DNA of 64,000 nt from Bacillus sp. FJAT-42376 (GCF_003816055.1 NZ_CP033906.1:3224001-3288000); one strand, 5' to 3'; shown: positions 24,734-34,338, counted from the stretch's first letter. Made by a program: numbers and translations. Notes: generated from the sequence alone by a model not told the origin.

Positions 24734-25773
24734 TACTCCACCGCTCCCTGCATATATGGCAATGCGGTTTCCATTTCAATAATCCCGCTTTTCACAAATT
24801 CTTCAAGCTTGCTTTGAAACGAATGCATTCCCTGTGCACGGCTTGTCTGGATTACACTTGGAATTTGATGTGTTTTTTCATTGCGAATCAGATTGGCAAC
24901 AGCTGAATTATTCAATAATATTTCAGTTACCGCTCTTCTCCCTTTACGGTTGGCGGTCGGAAATAGTCTTTGAGACACTACACCGATCAGTACAGATGCA
25001 ATCTGAAGCCGGATTTGCGGCTGCTGATTGGCTGGAAACACATCAATCATTCGGTCAATGGTCGTAGATGCCGACGATGTATGGAGCGTAGCCAGCACCA
25101 GATGCCCGGTTTCCGCAGCAGTAATCGCTGTATGAATGGTTTCCAAATCGCGAAGCTCCCCGACCAGAATCACATCCGGGTCCTGCCGCAATGCAGCTTT
25201 TAGCCCTGCTGCAAATGTAGTCGTGTCAAACCCGACTTCTCTTTGCTCAACCACGCATTTTTGATGCTTATGCAAATACTCAATCGGATCTTCAAGTGTA
25301 ATGATATGTTTGCGGATTGTTTTATTCATATAATCAATCATGGCAGCAAGTGTAGTAGACTTGCCACTGCCTGTCGGACCGGTTACAAGCAAGAGTCCAT
25401 GGGGCTTATCCACCATATCTTTTAGAATCGGAGGCAATTCCATTGAATCTATCGATGGAATAGTTCTTGGTACAATTCGAATTGAGAGAGAGATGCAAGA
25501 CCTCTGTCTAAAGGCATTGATCCGAAATCTTGAAATACCGGGAATACCGTAAGAGAAGTCCAGCTCCCCTTTTTCTTCAAAAAGAACCCATTTTGTTTTC
25601 GAAATGATCGCTTTGGCCATACCTTCCGTATCAGCCGGCATTAGAGGTTTATCCCCCATTTTAACCAAGTCTCCATTTATTCGAAGGACAGGTGGCACGC
25701 CAACAGATAAATGAATATCAGACGCCTGGCGTTCGTAGGCAGTTGTTAAAATGGAATCAATTTGATTTTTCAT
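24733..25773 (-). CDS. pilT: Pilus retraction ATPase PilT
   Basis: The 346-residue secretion ATPase has Walker A GPTGSGKSTTLA (about 130), Asp-box LEDPIEYLH, Walker B ILVGELRDLETI and His-box ATLHTSSA. The AIRNLIRE-like element of PilT appears as AVANLIRNEKTHQIPSVIQT. It lacks the PilB N-terminal domain and tetracysteine. PilT powers retraction and twitching and is not part of the B. subtilis competence machine, so its presence separates this locus from comG. Confidence 0.94.
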   Translation of the reverse strand: MKNQIDSILTTAYERQASDIHLSVGVPPVLRINGDLVKMGDKPLMPADTEGMAKAIISKTKWVLFEEKGELDFSYGIPGISRFRINAFRQRSCISLSIRIVPRTIPSIDSMELPPILKDMVDKPHGLLLVTGPTGSGKSTTLAAMIDYMNKTIRKHIITLEDPIEYLHKHQKCVVEQREVGFDTTTFAAGLKAALRQDPDVILVGELRDLETIHTAITAAETGHLVLATLHTSSASTTIDRMIDVFPANQQPQIRLQIASVLIGVVSQRLFPTANRKGRRAVTEILLNNSAVANLIRNEKTHQIPSVIQTSRAQGMHSFQSKLEEFVKSGIIEMETALPYMQGAVE

Positions 25774-25788
25774 TTAGGCCTTCACCTT

Positions 25789-27456
25789 TTATTCCGGCAT
25801 CGCAACCCGGAGAATTTCTTCTGTTGTCGTAAGCCCTTGCTTCACTTTTAAAAGGCCGTCGTCAATCAAAAAGATGGTTTTGTTTTTCACTGCTAAATCA
25901 CGAAGGACAGAGAACGGTTCGTTGTTTAAAATGAGCCGTCTCATCTCATCATCAATCATTAAAAGCTCATGGATGGCAATTCTTCCTTTATAGCCAGTCA
26001 TGTTGCACATCCCGCAGCCTTTGCCTCTAGCTGTTTTTTCAATGCGGAGTCCTCTGCGGGCAAAAATTTCTGCTTCCCGCTTTGTCACAGTCTGCTCCTC
26101 TGCACAATCCCGGCAAACCTTCCTGACAAGCCGCTGAGACACGACGCCTGTCAGGGAGGACGCCACCAGAAACGGTTCTACTCCCATATCAATCAGACGG
26201 GTAACCGTACCAAGCGAATCATTAGTATGAAGCGTGCTCAGCACAAGATGCCCGGTCAGCGAGGCTCTTACAGCAATTTCTGCTGTTTCGCGATCACGGA
26301 TCTCCCCGACCATAATGATATTCGGATCCTGACGTAGCATCGATCGAAGTCCTTTTGCAAACGTCATTCCCACATTGGCATTGACCTGGATCTGGTTGAT
26401 CCCTTCCAGCTGATATTCAACAGGGTCTTCAATAGTAATAATATTTACCGCCTCACTATTAAGCCTGTTAAGGGCCGCATAGAGAGTGGATGATTTACCT
26501 GATCCCGTTGGCCCCGTTATTAAGACAATGCCGGTCGGCTGTTCGATTAGACTATTAAATCGCTGAAGGTTCAGACTGTTAAAGCCGAGTTTGTCCAAAT
26601 CATTCAGTGTGCTGCCTAAATCCAAAATCCTCATAACAATTTTCTCGCCATAAACAGTGGGAAGTGTAGAAACACGCAGATCCAATGGATTCAAGTTTAT
26701 AACGGTTTTTATCCTTCCATCCTGAGGAACCCGATGCTCGGTTATATCAAGATTCGACATGATTTTTATTCTGGCTGTCAGGACGCTTTGCATGTGTTTT
26801 GGCAGCGTCCGTTCATTTTTCAGAACCCCGTCTACACGGTAGCGGATCAATATTTTTGTTTCATGCGGATCAATATGAATATCACTTGCTTTTTGCTGAA
26901 CAGCACTTTGCAGGATCTGATTGACCATGCGGACGATTGGGGAATCATCTCCGGTAATCGTATCTTCCTCTACTTTTTCTTCAACAGATATTTGATCCAA
27001 AAAGTCTGACATACTATCATCAGATTCATAATATTTTGCAATAGCTTTATTAAGATCGTCTTTGGAAGCAATCGCCGTTTGAATCTGGAATCCAGTCGCT
27101 AAGCGCAAATCGTCCACTGTATAGAAATCCATTGGGTCAGCCATGGCAACGAAAAGCTTGTCTCCCTCTTTCTTAAGAGGAATAACCAGGTTTCGTTTTG
27201 CCATTTCTTTAGGGACAATATTCATAATTTTTTGATCAAACGGATATCTATAAAGACTGATATGAGGAATTCCAAGCTGAAACTCCAGCACTTCAATCAG
27301 CTGCTGTTCCGTCATGAATCCTCTCTCTACTAATGCGTCCCCAATCTTCTGCCCTTTTTGCTTTTCTGAAAGAGTCTGATTCAGCTGTTCTTCCGTGATG
27401 AGGCCGGCTTCTACAAGAAGATCGCCTAGCCGTTTACGGGTTGTGGTCAAATTCAT
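25789..27456 (-). CDS. pilB: Pilus extension ATPase PilB
   Basis: The 555-residue protein has an N-terminal MshEN/GspE-N-like domain (RLGDLLVEAGLITEEQLNQTL, repeated in IGDALVERGFMTEQQLIEVL), Walker A GPTGSGKSSTLY (about 315), Walker B IIMVGEIRDRETAE, His-box STLHTNDS and a zinc tetracysteine (CRDC ... CGMC). MshEN domains in some PilB-like ATPases bind c-di-GMP, relevant given the GGDEF gene nearby. It drives pilus assembly. Confidence 0.95.
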   Translation of the reverse strand: MNLTTTRKRLGDLLVEAGLITEEQLNQTLSEKQKGQKIGDALVERGFMTEQQLIEVLEFQLGIPHISLYRYPFDQKIMNIVPKEMAKRNLVIPLKKEGDKLFVAMADPMDFYTVDDLRLATGFQIQTAIASKDDLNKAIAKYYESDDSMSDFLDQISVEEKVEEDTITGDDSPIVRMVNQILQSAVQQKASDIHIDPHETKILIRYRVDGVLKNERTLPKHMQSVLTARIKIMSNLDITEHRVPQDGRIKTVINLNPLDLRVSTLPTVYGEKIVMRILDLGSTLNDLDKLGFNSLNLQRFNSLIEQPTGIVLITGPTGSGKSSTLYAALNRLNSEAVNIITIEDPVEYQLEGINQIQVNANVGMTFAKGLRSMLRQDPNIIMVGEIRDRETAEIAVRASLTGHLVLSTLHTNDSLGTVTRLIDMGVEPFLVASSLTGVVSQRLVRKVCRDCAEEQTVTKREAEIFARRGLRIEKTARGKGCGMCNMTGYKGRIAIHELLMIDDEMRRLILNNEPFSVLRDLAVKNKTIFLIDDGLLKVKQGLTTTEEILRVAMPE

Positions 27457-27471
27457 TCGCCCCCGCTTGTT

Positions 27472-28884
27472 TTATTTTTCAATGGGCTCTTTTTCTGAAG
27501 CAGTATTTTCACCAAGTGCTTCCGGCAGCTTTTCAGGCTGCGTATTTTCAGCTGGAACAGCTTTCTCTTCCTCAGACTGATTTGTTTCATCAGCAGGCTG
27601 CTCACTTGCACTTGCAGGGGGCTGCTGTTCTTCTGTAGCCGGCAGGCTGTCAGGGTTCAAAGGCCCTGCTGGCACAGCGACCCCTTCAGGTAAACCCGTC
27701 ACAGGATTTAATAAATTATTAATAACCTCATCTACTACTTCAATCGGCTGATAATAGCGCTTTTCAAGAATTTCATGAATTGGAGGATAAAAATCTTCTG
27801 CGATTTCTTCAATCCCCTGCGGATAACCTTGATGGTCCGTTATCCGTCTTGTCACTTTCACTAAAATTCCATCGGCACCATCGCGGATTTTTTTCTCTTC
27901 ACCTACAGAAAGAGAAGTATTGTAACGAATAATTTGTTTAAAAGGGAAATACTCAGGTTCCGGAATAACCGGTTCATATTTGTATAAAAGAGGTTTCCCG
28001 GATATCTTAACCGTCAGGTTCTCTCCAGAAATTTCAAAAACGAGAGTGTAATCTGTCTGATTTGGGTTAAAAATTTTTAAATCCATTTCTTTAGGGATAA
28101 TCTTTGCCTCAAATCCCGGATCGGTGTAAGGCGGGGCAACTACTCCTGTGTGCCTTTCTACAACAACAAAATTTGTTCCAAGCACCGTTTTAAAAACAGC
28201 TGAAGCGATCATTCCGAGCGAATCTTGGTTAGTTGCTTCGGGGAATTGCTCCACTAGGGACCATTGGGATAATGCTTTCACTTTTATTGAAGGATTGGAT
28301 TTGACAAACTTGAGTATTTCCGGATCGTCAACAGGGACAGGCAAACTTGCCTCGTGAATAATCTGCTCTTCACCTGCAACATATTTTTCTAAATTATAGT
28401 GCAGTCCAGCTTCAAGCTTTGCAACTGAATCTGTTAACTGCTTTTTAATTTGGTCCATATCAATTTGAGCGGCGTCATTTGAAGCTAAATCAGCTAAAAT
28501 ACGATCAACGAGCATGCTGTCCAAAGAAACTTCAAGCTGGGAAGGCTGGCCATCTGCTGCATTGCGAACACTTTCATCTACTTTAAATTGAATGGCTGCT
28601 TCCGGAAGAATTTCTTCCCGCTTGAGGAAAGTCAGCTTTATTGGATTAGCACTGCGCCAATCCTTTATGGAGTCCTCTACTTTTTGTGCTGCTTCTCTTT
28701 GAGGCAGACCCGATATATCTATGGAGGCAATTTGCGTGTTAGGTTTAAACCGGTCACCATTACTCAGGTAATCCCACACAGCTTCACCTGCATAGGAAAA
28801 CCCAGTCAAATAGGCGGTACAAATAAGGAGGGCGAGGAATACCTTTAAAAGCTTTGAGTTTCTCACCAATACATTACTCCTCAC
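27472..28884 (-). CDS. VanW family exported protein of the pilus operon
   Basis: The 470-residue protein has an N-terminal signal or anchor (LLKVFLALLICTAYLTGF), a VanW/YoaR-like body (LGMIASAVFKTVLGTNFVVVERHTG, then PGFEAKIIPKEMDLKIFNPNQTDY) and a long Pro/Glu/Ala-rich tail (about 400-470). VanW proteins are extracellular and of unknown activity, often wall-associated. It overlaps the PRC-barrel gene by 4 nt and lies 15 bp before pilB, so it is probably co-transcribed and may help the pilus cross the wall (inference). Confidence 0.82.
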   Translation of the reverse strand: MRSNVLVRNSKLLKVFLALLICTAYLTGFSYAGEAVWDYLSNGDRFKPNTQIASIDISGLPQREAAQKVEDSIKDWRSANPIKLTFLKREEILPEAAIQFKVDESVRNAADGQPSQLEVSLDSMLVDRILADLASNDAAQIDMDQIKKQLTDSVAKLEAGLHYNLEKYVAGEEQIIHEASLPVPVDDPEILKFVKSNPSIKVKALSQWSLVEQFPEATNQDSLGMIASAVFKTVLGTNFVVVERHTGVVAPPYTDPGFEAKIIPKEMDLKIFNPNQTDYTLVFEISGENLTVKISGKPLLYKYEPVIPEPEYFPFKQIIRYNTSLSVGEEKKIRDGADGILVKVTRRITDHQGYPQGIEEIAEDFYPPIHEILEKRYYQPIEVVDEVINNLLNPVTGLPEGVAVPAGPLNPDSLPATEEQQPPASASEQPADETNQSEEEKAVPAENTQPEKLPEALGENTASEKEPIEK

Positions 28885-29705
28885 ATTTCAACGTTCATTG
28901 ATAATTCAACAATAATTCCGGGACCTTCTTCTTGAGCATGGCGAATCGCTTCCGCTGTAAGTAGGCTGTCTTTTTTCACCAGAATATGCCCCGATTTCGT
29001 ATAAATATCTTTTAAAACTCTCTTGCCTTCAAGAAGCTGAAGCTGTTTTTCTTTAATATCATTCATCGGCTGGGACGCATATCCCATAGACTTAGGCTCA
29101 TGCGTAAATACAGGTTCTGACACAATCTCAGGCTCTGCAGGAGCTGGAGCAGGCATTTCTGATACAGGAATGGTTATTGCAACAATTTCTTCTGGCTCGA
29201 CAGCGTTTTGCCCTGCCAATTCCTCTGGTGCCGAATGGAAATGAACATCCTCTTTTACGACAAGAATATCCTTCCCGAAGGTCATTACATCACTTGATGC
29301 AATGGTCACCTGTTTTTCCTTATGGCCGATTTGGAGTCCAAGAATTAATCCGTTATCCTCATCAACAAAGAATTCCTTTGCTTCTCCTAATAACTGGCCT
29401 TTCCGAGTCATAACACGAGTATCATTTATTTTAATCCGCTTATTCACAAGCTGGTTAGCAATGGGAATTTCGTTTAAATCAATAATAGAATTTTCTGATT
29501 CAATTGTTACCGCATATTCTCCGATTCCCACAATCTTCTTAAATGGAATCGCTTTAACACTTACCTGCCACTCTGCATGTTCAACCGTAAGGAAATCAAC
29601 CGTTCCCTTTTCCGGATTGATTACCAAAGATTTCACTTCTCCAGCCTCTGTTCCTTCAGTAATACAAACGATTGGCAATCCGACTATTTCAATACTTTTT
29701 TTCAT
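28881..29705 (-). CDS. PRC-barrel domain protein
   Basis: The protein is about 274 residues, with two PRC-barrel-like units: the N-terminal KSIEIVGLPIVCITEGTEAGEVKSLVINPEKG and a second near KRIKINDTRVMTRKGQLLGEAKEFFVDEDNG. A linker and a short conserved C-terminal region follow. PRC barrels mediate protein or RNA contacts and are cytoplasmic. The second ATG is chosen for spacing. Role in the pilus locus is unknown. Confidence 0.78.
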   Translation of the reverse strand: MKKSIEIVGLPIVCITEGTEAGEVKSLVINPEKGTVDFLTVEHAEWQVSVKAIPFKKIVGIGEYAVTIESENSIIDLNEIPIANQLVNKRIKINDTRVMTRKGQLLGEAKEFFVDEDNGLILGLQIGHKEKQVTIASSDVMTFGKDILVVKEDVHFHSAPEELAGQNAVEPEEIVAITIPVSEMPAPAPAEPEIVSEPVFTHEPKSMGYASQPMNDIKEKQLQLLEGKRVLKDIYTKSGHILVKKDSLLTAEAIRHAQEEGPGIIVELSMNVEM

Positions 29706-29720
29706 CATTCACCACATCCA

Positions 29721-29743
29721 ATAGATTAATAGATTAATAGATT
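29721..29743. repeat. Short tandem repeat, unit AGATTAAT
   Basis: The 8-bp unit occurs about 2.6 times in the short gap between the acidic membrane protein stop and the PRC-barrel ribosome site. It could vary in copy number by slippage and so alter spacing. Confidence 0.6.
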
Positions 29744-31281
29744 CATTGTTGCTGCTTATTCGTCCAGGATAGCTGTTCTTTTAAGTATGGATAGGATTCC
29801 AGATATTCCATTGCTTCCATGTAAACATTTTGAAATTCTATTTCCTGTCCCTTTTCCTCTAAATAAGTTAAATATAATTGCACAAAAACAAAATATTCCC
29901 GGATTCCTATAGTAGAAGTCAGCACCTTATCCATTATCGCATTAAATTCATAGCCAGGAGTAGTTTCTTTTAACTCTAGAAGCTGATTATATAAAACTTC
30001 CAGAAATTCATCCGGCATCGATTTCTGAATAGATACTGCTTCTTCAAGAGGTTGTTCCACTAATTCTCGCTCTTCATAAGCATCTCCCGAATCGCCAGTG
30101 TCAGTGTTTTCTTCGATATCTTGAACATACAGTTCAGGAATTTGCAGTTCAGCTGCTTTTTCTTCAACAGCCTCCTCTTGTTCAAATTCCTCTTCAGCAG
30201 GTTTACTATCAGAATCAAATGCCATGACAGATTCTTCTTCAGCCGCTTTTCCAACAGAAAGTTCTTCTTCGTCAGAAATGGGCTTATTTGTAATTAGTTC
30301 AAATACATCCAAGTCCAAATCATAAATTGGAAGATCGTCCTTAACAGCATCCTCTTCTAACTTAGAGGCAAAAACGTTTATTTCTTCGTAGGTTATTTCT
30401 GCTTCTTTCTTCTCTGCTTCTTCCTCTTCATTGGTGAAGTCTATTTCCAGATCACCTGCAAGTTCCATTAAAACGCCAGCATCACTTGCTGGAGCAATTT
30501 CCTTTATTAAAACAGCATCTTCTTCTGATATAGAATTTAAAGAGGTTCCCTCCTCGGTAACGAGGTTATCGTATAAGTTCTCCTCTTTTTCCTGATCAAA
30601 ATTATTTTCCAAAATCTCCTCTAAGAAGCTTCGGCCATTTAATGAATTTAAGTCTTCTTCATCAGCTGGAACACCGGATTCCTCTTCATCAGGATGACTC
30701 TCGAACCACTCTTCCAATAACTCTGGATCAGAGTGAGATGGAACAGAAGTTTCAGTTTTGTCAGTAAATTCTCCCTCGCTTGAAGAAGATTCTTCAATAT
30801 ACCAGTCGGTTTCAAGAATTTCTTCACTTTCATCTTCCACGAGGCTACGCTCCTGATCATCAGGTTTTTCTTCAAACCAATCAAGTTCAATCATTTCATT
30901 CTCGTTTGTTTTTACATCATGATTCTGATTATGAAATTGCTCATACTCAGGATACTGATTGCTTTCTTCTCTTTCGAAAGGAGATTCTTCATACAGATCT
31001 TCATCTGTATGATCATAACCCTCAGCAGCAAGAAATTTTGCCCCTTTTTGATGAATAAAATAGGCTGCCATTCCAAGCAATAATGCTGTTACGAGAACAG
31101 ACTGCCATATAGGCATAACCTGAGATCCCGCTATGTACAGCAAAGCCAATAAAAATGAAACTGCTGTAATCAGCCACTTTCCTTCCGATCTTAATGGGAA
31201 AGGGATTAAAAGAAATACAGGAACCCAAATCAGCAAACCTGCAAGTAAGTACAAAATAAAATTCCAACTAATAAAATCCAA
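29743..31281 (-). CDS. Membrane protein with a long acidic cytoplasmic region
   Basis: The protein is about 513 residues, with three hydrophobic helices in the first 90, then some 330 residues very rich in Glu/Asp/Ser with low complexity, and a helical C-terminal domain (about 430-513, EFLEVLYNQLLELKETTPGYEF). I recognise no family. TTG 31281 follows GGGGTGA; an upstream ATG (31311) has no ribosome site. It is first in the pilus operon and could be a scaffold tying regulators to the pilus base (inference). Confidence 0.7.
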   Translation of the reverse strand: MDFISWNFILYLLAGLLIWVPVFLLIPFPLRSEGKWLITAVSFLLALLYIAGSQVMPIWQSVLVTALLLGMAAYFIHQKGAKFLAAEGYDHTDEDLYEESPFEREESNQYPEYEQFHNQNHDVKTNENEMIELDWFEEKPDDQERSLVEDESEEILETDWYIEESSSSEGEFTDKTETSVPSHSDPELLEEWFESHPDEEESGVPADEEDLNSLNGRSFLEEILENNFDQEKEENLYDNLVTEEGTSLNSISEEDAVLIKEIAPASDAGVLMELAGDLEIDFTNEEEEAEKKEAEITYEEINVFASKLEEDAVKDDLPIYDLDLDVFELITNKPISDEEELSVGKAAEEESVMAFDSDSKPAEEEFEQEEAVEEKAAELQIPELYVQDIEENTDTGDSGDAYEERELVEQPLEEAVSIQKSMPDEFLEVLYNQLLELKETTPGYEFNAIMDKVLTSTIGIREYFVFVQLYLTYLEEKGQEIEFQNVYMEAMEYLESYPYLKEQLSWTNKQQQ

Positions 31282-31376
31282 TTTATCACCCCAGCCGAAA
31301 GATTCATGCATAAAGAACTATCAATCAATTAAACGTGTAAAAAAATCCCTGAATTGGACAATATTCGACTTTCATT

Positions 31377-31390
31377 TATTGTATAATAAA
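31377..31390 (+). promoter_or_regulatory. Minor-pilin operon promoter -10 region
   Basis: TATTGTATAATAAA, identical over 14 bases to the pilA upstream element, lies 29 bp before the PilV-like start. TTGGAC at 31354-31359 is 22 nt from TATAAT, too far for a standard -35. Confidence 0.55.
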
Positions 31391-31418
31391 CTTATTGAAT
31401 TTGAAAGAAGGGAATCCA

Positions 31419-31943
31419 ATGTTTGAGAGAATTATTTCTTCCGATCAAAAAGGATTTACATTAATAGAAGTGCTTATTTCCGTTACTATTTTCAGTGTCC
31501 TGACCATCGGAATGCTGCAATTTTTCAATCAGGCATTAAATTTTTCCAATAAAAATGAAGATAAAACACTTGGCATTTATGTAGCCCGAAACATGATTAA
31601 TTATATGGAACAGCAAAGCTTTAGTAATATAAATAGTTTTTATGTGAAAGAGACCGGGGCAACGGTCATTGAATCCCCTTCTTGTGAAAAGGATACGCTG
31701 GCAGATGGAGAAAAGGTACTGAATCAAACAGAGAAGATCACGCTTAATGGAAAAGAAACAACAAGATGTGCATTAAATTTTTCTCCGAAATTAAATAACC
31801 GGCAGTTTTCGGTAAAGGTTGAAGTTAAAAGACATTCTGATGAAAAACTGCGGAATTCATTGATCCCCGTCAAAGTGATTGTTTCATGGGATAATACTAA
31901 AACACAGCTAGAGGGGTACATTGCCAATGAAAAAAACCGCTGA
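31419..31943 (+). CDS. Minor prepilin, PilV-like
   Basis: The 174-residue prepilin has leader MFERIISSDQKG and helix FTLIEVLISVTIFSVLTIGM with Glu5. ATG 31419 lies 8 nt after AAGGGA. The globular part has two Cys that may form a disulphide. It is the first gene of a three-gene minor-prepilin operon that would prime pilus assembly. The PilV/PilW/PilX naming is by order and features, not by alignment. Confidence 0.82.
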   Translation: MFERIISSDQKGFTLIEVLISVTIFSVLTIGMLQFFNQALNFSNKNEDKTLGIYVARNMINYMEQQSFSNINSFYVKETGATVIESPSCEKDTLADGEKVLNQTEKITLNGKETTRCALNFSPKLNNRQFSVKVEVKRHSDEKLRNSLIPVKVIVSWDNTKTQLEGYIANEKNR

Positions 31944-32544
31944 TAAATGGAACAATGACCGTGGGATGACACTGATAGAGGTTTTGGCCGTGTTATTGGT
32001 ATCAGGAATTGTGATAACGGTTTTTTATAATGTCTTTATTATGGGTATTAAAACCTATGAAAAAACCAGTGTAGAGGTTCAATTGCGGGATGAGGCTGAT
32101 TATGTGCTGTCCGACCTATTAGATGTAGTGAATCAGTCGAAAATCGACAAAGCTGAAATATGTTCTTCAGAGCAAAATGGTACCCCATGCCTGCGTTTTG
32201 TTCAAAACAAATCAATCGAGAACAAGGACGGAATTTTTATTGAGCAGGATTCTTCAGAAATCACAACAACAACTTTTATTTTTGGTAAAGAGGTCAAGAA
32301 AATAGTTGATCAAAATGGAAATAAAGAAACTGCCATTCTTACACAATCTCCCTACGAATTACTTGTACCTGTCAGGCCAGAAGAATCAGCAAATATCTTC
32401 TGTATTGAAAAGTCAACAGACGGATCTGATTCCTGCAAATCCGGACTAATAGAAATGTCGATTCAAATTCAGAATGTTAACTTTACCGAAGAAAAAAATA
32501 TGACGGTTAAACCAATGACACTTAAAAGCCAATTTGGATTCTAA
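31927..32544 (+). CDS. Minor prepilin, PilW-like
   Basis: The protein is about 205 residues, with prepilin leader MKKTADKWNNDRG and helix MTLIEVLAVLLVSGIVITVFY; cleavage is G-Met with Glu5. The globular part has several Cys (CSSEQNGTPC, FCIEKSTDGSDSC). It overlaps the previous gene by 17 nt and shares the operon. An earlier TTG (31921) is only 4 nt from the ribosome site, so ATG 31927 is preferred. Confidence 0.82.
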   Translation: MKKTADKWNNDRGMTLIEVLAVLLVSGIVITVFYNVFIMGIKTYEKTSVEVQLRDEADYVLSDLLDVVNQSKIDKAEICSSEQNGTPCLRFVQNKSIENKDGIFIEQDSSEITTTTFIFGKEVKKIVDQNGNKETAILTQSPYELLVPVRPEESANIFCIEKSTDGSDSCKSGLIEMSIQIQNVNFTEEKNMTVKPMTLKSQFGF

Positions 32545-32561
32545 GCTTGGAGGAAACGAGT

Positions 32562-34307
32562 ATGTTAAAAAATCAAAAAGGTCAGGCGTTACTAACCGTA
32601 ATGGTCGTTTCCCTTGTATTCACTGTACTCGGGCTGACTATAGTAGCAGGGTCCCTCGGAGGAACGAAACGAACGGAAATAAGGGTGGGGGACATTGAGC
32701 TTACAGCGAAAGCATCAAGAGCTTTAAATGAGGTCATTGCCCAGTTTCGAAATAAAGTAACGGATCAATCGCAATTCAAGCTAACCAGTGTAACGGATAT
32801 TGCAGCTATTAACACAAGACTTGGTACATTAAAATCAGATTTATTGCAGAGCACTTCAATATCCGGCCAGGATAATCCATTAAAAATAGCAGATTTAGCT
32901 ACACTATATAAAATAAATTCTACTAAGTATTTAACAAGAGCCTATGAATTTTCCTATACAGCAAAAGATGGGAACCGGAAAAAAACCGTCACAAAAAAAG
33001 TGTTTCTTTCTCCCACTCCATCTTTTTTAAATTACGCAGCCGGCACCGGGCCTAATGGAGAAATGTACTTGAATGGTGCGTCGGAATTTAATGGAAATAT
33101 CTATACAAATAAATTACAAACAAAAAATATAGCCCAATTTTATGACGCTTCATCCGTTAACGGATTACCTTCTTCCAAGGACACCAGATATCCTAAGGTT
33201 AATGGCAAAGCAATTATTCGAACAAGCATTAACGGAAAAACAAATCTATCTGACTATACCCTATTAAAAACGTATTTTGAGGAGAATTCCAACACTGTTT
33301 TTCAAAAGGATACAGAGGATTACATTCCCGTAAATTTTGAAAATACCCTCGCCCAGATCCTGAACAGGGTCGGTTCAGTCAATGATTTTACAGAGAGCGC
33401 CTTTCAATCCGAAGAAGCTATTTCAGCTGCTATTTCAAAATTAGTAAAACCTTGTGAAACAAATTTACTTGCATGGCTATTTCCTTCAGCGCTACCTGTA
33501 CCATCTAAAGGATCATGCTCCAATTCTTTAAAACTAATAGATGATCAGCTAACCAACCTAAGTGAAATAAATATTATTAATAAAAGTCAGGGACAGAACA
33601 TTATTTATACAGATATAAAGAAAAAGGGACTTAAAAACTACGACATTTTAAAAAACCTTGTGCCCTTAACGATTCAAACAAGCTTTGAGCTTGCCGATGA
33701 AAAATGGATGATTGTAAACGGAGACTTAGAAATATTAGCAAGCACTGACACTCCATTAAAACTATCAGGCAATCTTTTCGTAACCGGCAATCTTACGATA
33801 AAAGGAAATCAGACAAATGCTTCCGGAAAGCCCGAAACAATTGAGGACGATGAGGTACTCGCAGACTCCACTATATACGTACTTGGCAAAACCTCTATCT
33901 CTAATACAAACATAAAAGGGATACAGGGTAAACAGCTAGTCGTTATGTCACATGGAGACTTATCTGTCTCCAGAATTAACGAATTTAAGGATCGTGACCA
34001 AATTGAACCCATTGATGCTTTCCTTTATACGGATGGCGCCGCTGAGCTTTACGGAGTGGGTTCTATTTTCAACATTAATGGAGGGATATTCGCTCGGGAT
34101 AGCCTGACAATCAATGCAATCAGGCAGAATTCTATCACCCGTGCTCAGGCGCTTAAAGATTATATACAAGATCCCGTTATACAAAAAAACCAGGCTTCGA
34201 GATTTTCCGTAACTCACGATCCGAGTGTTCTTATTGACCAAATGGATGCTCTTCCAAGAGTTGATAAGTACCAGGTTATCATGGATGATACTTTAATTAG
34301 CAGGTAA
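32562..34307 (+). CDS. Large PilX/GspK-like minor prepilin
   Basis: The 581-residue protein begins MLKNQKG, then QALLTVMVVSLVFTVLGLTIVAG. This is a prepilin-like leader and helix with Thr at position 5 instead of Glu. Loss of Glu5 is the hallmark of GspK-type tip pseudopilins and PilX N-domain proteins. The rest includes a late beta-rich repeat region (DLEILASTDTPLKLSGNLFVTGNLTI) suggestive of a beta-helix. GGAGG precedes ATG 32562. It is likely the tip initiator, possibly an adhesin. Confidence 0.8.
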   Translation: MLKNQKGQALLTVMVVSLVFTVLGLTIVAGSLGGTKRTEIRVGDIELTAKASRALNEVIAQFRNKVTDQSQFKLTSVTDIAAINTRLGTLKSDLLQSTSISGQDNPLKIADLATLYKINSTKYLTRAYEFSYTAKDGNRKKTVTKKVFLSPTPSFLNYAAGTGPNGEMYLNGASEFNGNIYTNKLQTKNIAQFYDASSVNGLPSSKDTRYPKVNGKAIIRTSINGKTNLSDYTLLKTYFEENSNTVFQKDTEDYIPVNFENTLAQILNRVGSVNDFTESAFQSEEAISAAISKLVKPCETNLLAWLFPSALPVPSKGSCSNSLKLIDDQLTNLSEINIINKSQGQNIIYTDIKKKGLKNYDILKNLVPLTIQTSFELADEKWMIVNGDLEILASTDTPLKLSGNLFVTGNLTIKGNQTNASGKPETIEDDEVLADSTIYVLGKTSISNTNIKGIQGKQLVVMSHGDLSVSRINEFKDRDQIEPIDAFLYTDGAAELYGVGSIFNINGGIFARDSLTINAIRQNSITRAQALKDYIQDPVIQKNQASRFSVTHDPSVLIDQMDALPRVDKYQVIMDDTLISR

Positions 34308-34312
34308 CAAGT

Positions 34313-34338
34313 AAGGCCTTCCCGGATGGGAAGGCCTT
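34313..34338 (+). terminator. Terminator of the minor-pilin operon
   Basis: AAGGCCTTCCC, loop GGAT and GGGAAGGCCTT form a perfect 11-bp stem followed by TTATTTT on the plus strand, 6 bp past the stop. Confidence 0.93.
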
